64,000 nucleotides of DNA, taken from NCBI RefSeq assembly GCF_003573695.1, contig NC_039360.1, positions 119,312,336 to 119,376,335 on the forward strand, written 5' to 3'. Position numbers and translations under genes: made by a program. The notes below the pieces were generated by a model. It worked only from the letters and a program-made list of their open reading frames with translations. It did no database searches and was not told the origin of the DNA. This DNA is from Papaver somniferum (taxonomy: Eukaryota > Streptophyta > Magnoliopsida > Ranunculales > Papaveraceae). Shown here piece by piece: positions 59,988 to 64,000 of the stretch (within the stretch, counting starts at the first letter, position 1; each line of letters starts with the position of its first letter).

Positions 59988-61462
59988 AATACCCTCAAAC
60001 TTATTATTTGCTAGTCCTCGAGCAAAACTAATCTTGAAAATAAAATTCTAACTCATTAGGTGGCCCTAGTGACCGAGTTGTAATCTCGGGATGGTTTACC
60101 AGAGGTGTAACCACAAAACCATGACTTCTAATTGGTCACAAGTATCCAAAGAGCTATGAGGACATACATATTCTCATCCTATCTCCAAGTAACTAGAATG
60201 CCAGAGAAATTAAAGGTGCCAGCTCTAAAGCTGACTAAAGAAAAGGGGAGACACATCCGCAACACTGCTAGATAAAGAGATATCCGCTACACAGCTAGAT
60301 AAACACTATAAGATGCGTCCGCTTTACAAGTGGATAAGATTAGGAGAGAGATAAAGATGAGAGGGACATATGCTACACAGCTGGACTAATTACGTGTGAT
60401 GAGTTGAACCAGTGCTAGAAAGATCTTGTGCCAGATGGAAAGCAGACTAACAAAGCAACCAATATGCATCTCTCTTCGACTCTCTCATAGTACTCAGTAG
60501 AAGCAACGTCTTCTTCGGCTTCAACTGTTGATGATAAACTCTCGAACCTCGTAGAACCTTGGCAATTTAACTTTTCTCCTTAATTTCATGCTTGAAACTT
60601 CCTTATAGATTTCTACTTTCCTATGGCCTTATTGAACAAAACATAACGATGATTTTTTCATTTTTCAATTTTTTTTCTTTCATTTTTTTTTTCTTTTTTT
60701 TTTCATTTTTTTTTCATTCATTTTTTTTCAACACAAAAATAACAAGACAAAAATTTAAATGGCCATGAGAGAAGGACTTTAGAACTTGGATCTTCGCAAC
60801 TTGTGATGTCTTGGTATCATGAACTTCAACAACTTATATCATTTGCTCTTATAACTTTTTGTAACTAAGTCTTCAGCTTTGATTTTTGAATTATTGTTTT
60901 CTATTGTTGCTTCTAAACCTTAAACGTCTTCAACTTTCTTCATAGATTTTGATGAAGCCCCGCTTGTTGATGATGATAAGTTTCTACTGAGAGAGAGTCG
61001 TAATCCAGTAACTAAGACTACATTGTGAGGTTGCTTTGTCTTTCTGGCATTTCCTTCTGACCTACTTGCCTTTCCATCATGGATGGTTAGGTCCATCACG
61101 GTTACCCTCTAAAAGGAACAAGTTCTCTACTGAATTTCAAAGATCTCAATGTCTTTTTCTCTAATGTCTCAATAGAATGTTATCCCTAGCAATTCCAGTT
61201 TCTATCTTTTCGGCGAGAAACAGTATGTAAACTTAGCTAACCGGATACTATATGACGCTAGAAGTTTCTCCCTTACCCCCAAACTTAAATCTAACATTGT
61301 CCTCAATGTTCTAAATATAAAATTAAAAACATGAACAAGGAGAAACTATTACCACTTAAGGGAAAAGAAATAAGGAAGAATATTACCGTGTCGCATGAAA
61401 ATGGGTTACCTCCCAAGAAGTGCTAAGTTTAAAGTCTTCAGCCAGACATCGGAAAGAATTAG
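59988..61462 (-). other. Y2 3'-UTR
   Basis: Begins AATACCCTCAAACTTATT (polypurine-tract complement, as in Y) and ends with the TTTCTCCCTTACCCCCAAAC-type block that also precedes the coding region in Y. No gene. A T-rich low-complexity tract fills 60652-60735. Confidence 0.65.
60652..60735 (+). repeat. T-rich (CATTTTT)n tract
   Basis: Runs of 5-10 T separated by C, CA or CATT. Low complexity; on the element strand it is a poly-A-like tract. Confidence 0.8.
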
Positions 61463-63184
61463 TCACCCCATATCATCATATAGAAGTAGCCGAAATAATT
61501 GTGGGTCATCTGGATCAAAAAGTGCTAACCACAAGAAGAGGAAACTGCAACAGACCAAGAAGATACCGAACATACCCTTGTTTAAGACAACTACAACTAG
61601 TTGTGGTTCAGGTTCAGGCTCTATGAAAGGGTCTAGATAAAATATTTTCATGGACTGCATTTCCTCATAGCTAAGATCCGATTCAGGTATTAGAGTCTGG
61701 AAAAACTCAAGTAAAAACTTAGAAGCACATAATAATAACCTAAATAACTGCGGATCCTTAAAGTCAATCAGGTTTGACTCACACAGCTTACCACAAAGAA
61801 AGAGGTGGTCATCCTTAAGCAAATGTGTCGACCCTATTCTCCTAAAGTAATTAGGTTTAGTCTTGAAACTTAATAACCGACACATCTGAAAATCGTATGT
61901 TCCCACAATTGGAAGAAAATTTTTTGGTGGGAAAACAAAGTTAATCTTGGTATCATAGCCTGGGTTAACCACATCAACCAGATGATGGGTTTCTAACAAT
62001 TGATCTCTCTTACGGACACAACTAGGTTCAGGAAAAATAGTATGAAGATAATCTTGTAAGATGGTTGAGGCATAAATTTCATGTCCCAAGTGAGGGATCT
62101 TTGTAAGAGCTAAAGGTATGGCACAAGGAGAATGATAATCACCCCCAAACTTAGATTTTTGGATATTTCTAGATAGACTAGCTACAATTTCCCTAATTTC
62201 TAGATCGTTGGAATCCTGAAAATAGTCAATTGATTCTTCTAGGTTATACTCAAGTGACGCATCCTCACTCATACTTAATAGCTCTACGAGTTCATTTTCT
62301 TCGTCTAAGACCATTGTTTCTAAATCGCTAGACTCTAAAACGGTATTCTCAGAATAAACTCGTTCCTCTAGACCATTATTGACTTCGTAATCAAAAGGAA
62401 ATACTACATCATGTAAACAAGTGGTATCTCTAATCAAATCCTCGTCCTTTTGAATAGGTGAATAATCATTAAAATTATCGGGATTTGAACCAGAAATAAC
62501 ACTATCTCCATAAAGTTCATTAGGAGTAAAAAATTCCTGATCACCATGCCTAAATACTTCAGATTCTTCATCAACATTGTCCACATCATAATCATCATTA
62601 TAATAACATGAAATTGGCTGAACCTCATATACACAAGGAGTGTCACCAAATCTAACCTCGATATCTTGATTATGTAAATAACTAAACTCATTTTCAAGGG
62701 TATTATTGGATACACAACATTGGCAATTCAAGTCATTTCCAGCAGTACTTTTGTTCCTATCTAACTCAAGTCTACGTGTCGACTCAGCTATCCTGTCAAG
62801 GGTCTCTTCTAAAGAAAGCTCCTTAAGGATTGGATCTAAGTTTTCACTTAACCTATGGAGGATATCTTCCAAAGAAGATTTAGTCGTTGTTGCACTTCTT
62901 TCGTCCATAACTACGTTGTTCACCTCATCTAATTTGTATGTCGATTCAGCTAACTTACGTGATGACTCAGCTAAATTCCTGAGAGACTCTTCTAGAGAAG
63001 GAATAGGAACTGAAGGATCATAAAAAGGACTACTTTTCAAAAGTTTGATTGTATCCTCTAAAGAAGAAGAACTAGTATTATAATCTTCTTGCTCGTAACA
63101 CTGATGCGCATGCGGATAGTAATTGGGCTCACCATGGTATGACCCAAAACCTTGAAAAGGTTGGCGTGCCCAACCACTATTCAT
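61463..63184 (-). CDS. Y2 long protein with C-terminal membrane segment
   Basis: A 573-codon uninterrupted frame, the only coding region of Y2 in the window. Tyr/His/Gly-rich start (QPFQGFGSYHGEPNYYPHA); a coiled-coil-like region of about 100 residues with repeated (E)SLEE..RLAESTRKL units; a long acidic region (about 180-330); a globular-looking block (about 340-500) with ..NFLPIVGTYDFQMCRLLSF; then DPQLFRLLL, a PEPEPQ linker, a hydrophobic helix (GIFLVCCSFLFLWLALF, about 540-557) and a second DPQLFRLLLYD. The frame probably began at the ATG at 63256-63258, as in Y, but one base is missing in codon 2, so this copy starts later or is damaged at its tip. No pol or zinc-knuckle motif. Function unknown. 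Confidence 0.7.
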   Translation of the reverse strand: MNSGWARQPFQGFGSYHGEPNYYPHAHQCYEQEDYNTSSSSLEDTIKLLKSSPFYDPSVPIPSLEESLRNLAESSRKLAESTYKLDEVNNVVMDERSATTTKSSLEDILHRLSENLDPILKELSLEETLDRIAESTRRLELDRNKSTAGNDLNCQCCVSNNTLENEFSYLHNQDIEVRFGDTPCVYEVQPISCYYNDDYDVDNVDEESEVFRHGDQEFFTPNELYGDSVISGSNPDNFNDYSPIQKDEDLIRDTTCLHDVVFPFDYEVNNGLEERVYSENTVLESSDLETMVLDEENELVELLSMSEDASLEYNLEESIDYFQDSNDLEIREIVASLSRNIQKSKFGGDYHSPCAIPLALTKIPHLGHEIYASTILQDYLHTIFPEPSCVRKRDQLLETHHLVDVVNPGYDTKINFVFPPKNFLPIVGTYDFQMCRLLSFKTKPNYFRRIGSTHLLKDDHLFLCGKLCESNLIDFKDPQLFRLLLCASKFLLEFFQTLIPESDLSYEEMQSMKIFYLDPFIEPEPEPQLVVVVLNKGMFGIFLVCCSFLFLWLALFDPDDPQLFRLLLYDDMG

Positions 63185-64000
63185 ACTATGATCATAAAAA
63201 GAGTAATGTCCATGTTGCTCGGTTGGATAATCATTGTATTGGTTGTACCAGTTGACATCCTAACTGCAGGGAAATTCTAAACAAGCACAAAGAAGGCTGA
63301 CTCGACCACAACAAGCCTATTTTATCTAGCAAACAAAAAGCATGATGGCTCCCTTAGATTGTTTCTAGACCATCTTCTATTCTTTCGAAAAGGAATTCGT
63401 TAAAATTTAAGCAAACCCCTCTGGAATCAATCCGAGTCAAAGTAAGTTGAACAGAGGCGAGGGAAGCTCGGTGGAGCTTTGATACCGAAGGTCTCACCGG
63501 TATTACAAGGCGGGGCAGTCACGCATTCAACTCACAGAAAACATCATGAACTTCGAAGTATGCTTAAAAGAATACCCAATATTTTTCGAATGACTTTCCT
63601 ATTAAGCTCGTTACCCTATCGGTCTCGTTCCAGTCAGTATTTTAAGCTTAGGTTCGCGTAGGTTACGTGTTCCTAAGGCGGGAAAGAAGGAAACGGTGAT
63701 GAAATCCGAGTCCTTATCTTGATTTGGCCAGGCCTTTCCCTTTACTAGAAAATTAAATCCGATTTCAGGTCCTCAACATATATGCATACAAAATCATCCA
63801 ATAAACCCGTTGACAGGGGATTCGCGGGTGTTTAAAATTCTTACCTCCCGTTCCAAACGGGGGATGAACCGTTGAAGTCGACTCGGGCCACGACTCCTAT
63901 GTCATGTACGAACCCGAGGGGCCGAGGCAATATCGTAATCGCCGTCCTTCTCTACACACAATTTATATTTAAAACTATCCTTCCGCAGGGTTTTAAAAAA
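63185..64000 (-). other. Y2 leader, running off the window
   Basis: Homologous to the Y leader (28050-28760), especially 63705-63960. The PBS and 5' LTR are not reached, so Y2 is cut by the window end. Confidence 0.65.

Overview
This is plant nuclear DNA, most likely from a eudicot, and almost all of it is LTR-retrotransposon sequence. The evidence is long AT-rich intergenic sequence, Ty3/gypsy gag, protease and integrase remnants, long LTRs with 5-bp target-site duplications (TSDs), a plant-specific PMD (plant mobile domain) gene with GT-AG introns, and no bacterial gene organisation. I found no intact ordinary host gene, tRNA or rRNA, and I do not name a species.

Layout. (1) 1-10472 is old repeat-derived DNA holding two solo LTRs set almost back to back (3063-5687, TSD GGAGG; 5695-7185, TSD AGGGG), an AT-rich foldback/MITE-like element (about 8661-9537) and a short antisense coding relic (about 10250-10455). 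(2) Element C (10473-16939, + strand) has a 2.6-kb LTR, a PBS and a gag with two nonsense codons. Its gag is interrupted by a small protease-only LTR element on the minus strand (14014-16329). (3) Element B (16940-54392, minus strand) is a large Tat/Ogre-like element with LTRs of about 3.85 kb. It keeps gag and protease and the C-terminal tail of integrase, but no reverse transcriptase or RNase H. On the opposite strand, between the integrase tail and the 3' LTR, lies an intron-containing PMD gene with its own TATA box. (4) The 3' LTR of B is split by a 21.6-kb insertion (19268-40904, TSD ATGGT) of a non-autonomous family here called Y. The insertion is an array of eight LTR copies alternating with seven copies of the Y 3' untranslated spacer, around a single coding unit. 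(5) 54393-57540 is non-coding sequence with several minisatellites, next to an LTR with its own PBS (57542 to about 58325, minus strand; element D). (6) 58326-64000 is the 3' part of a second, diverged Y-type element (Y2) with a 573-codon open frame; its 5' LTR lies beyond the window.

Order of events. Nesting gives a relative chronology: element C came first, then the protease-only element in its gag. B adjoins C at 16939/16940, Y landed in the LTR of B, and the LTR-spacer units of Y multiplied. Units between about 30.5 and 38.3 kb are almost identical, so the last expansion is very recent or partly an assembly product.

The best candidates for undescribed biology are the Y family (an element without pol whose long ORF ends in a conserved membrane segment and whose LTR-spacer units form a satellite-like array) and the antisense, promoter-bearing PMD gene carried by the pol-deleted element B.
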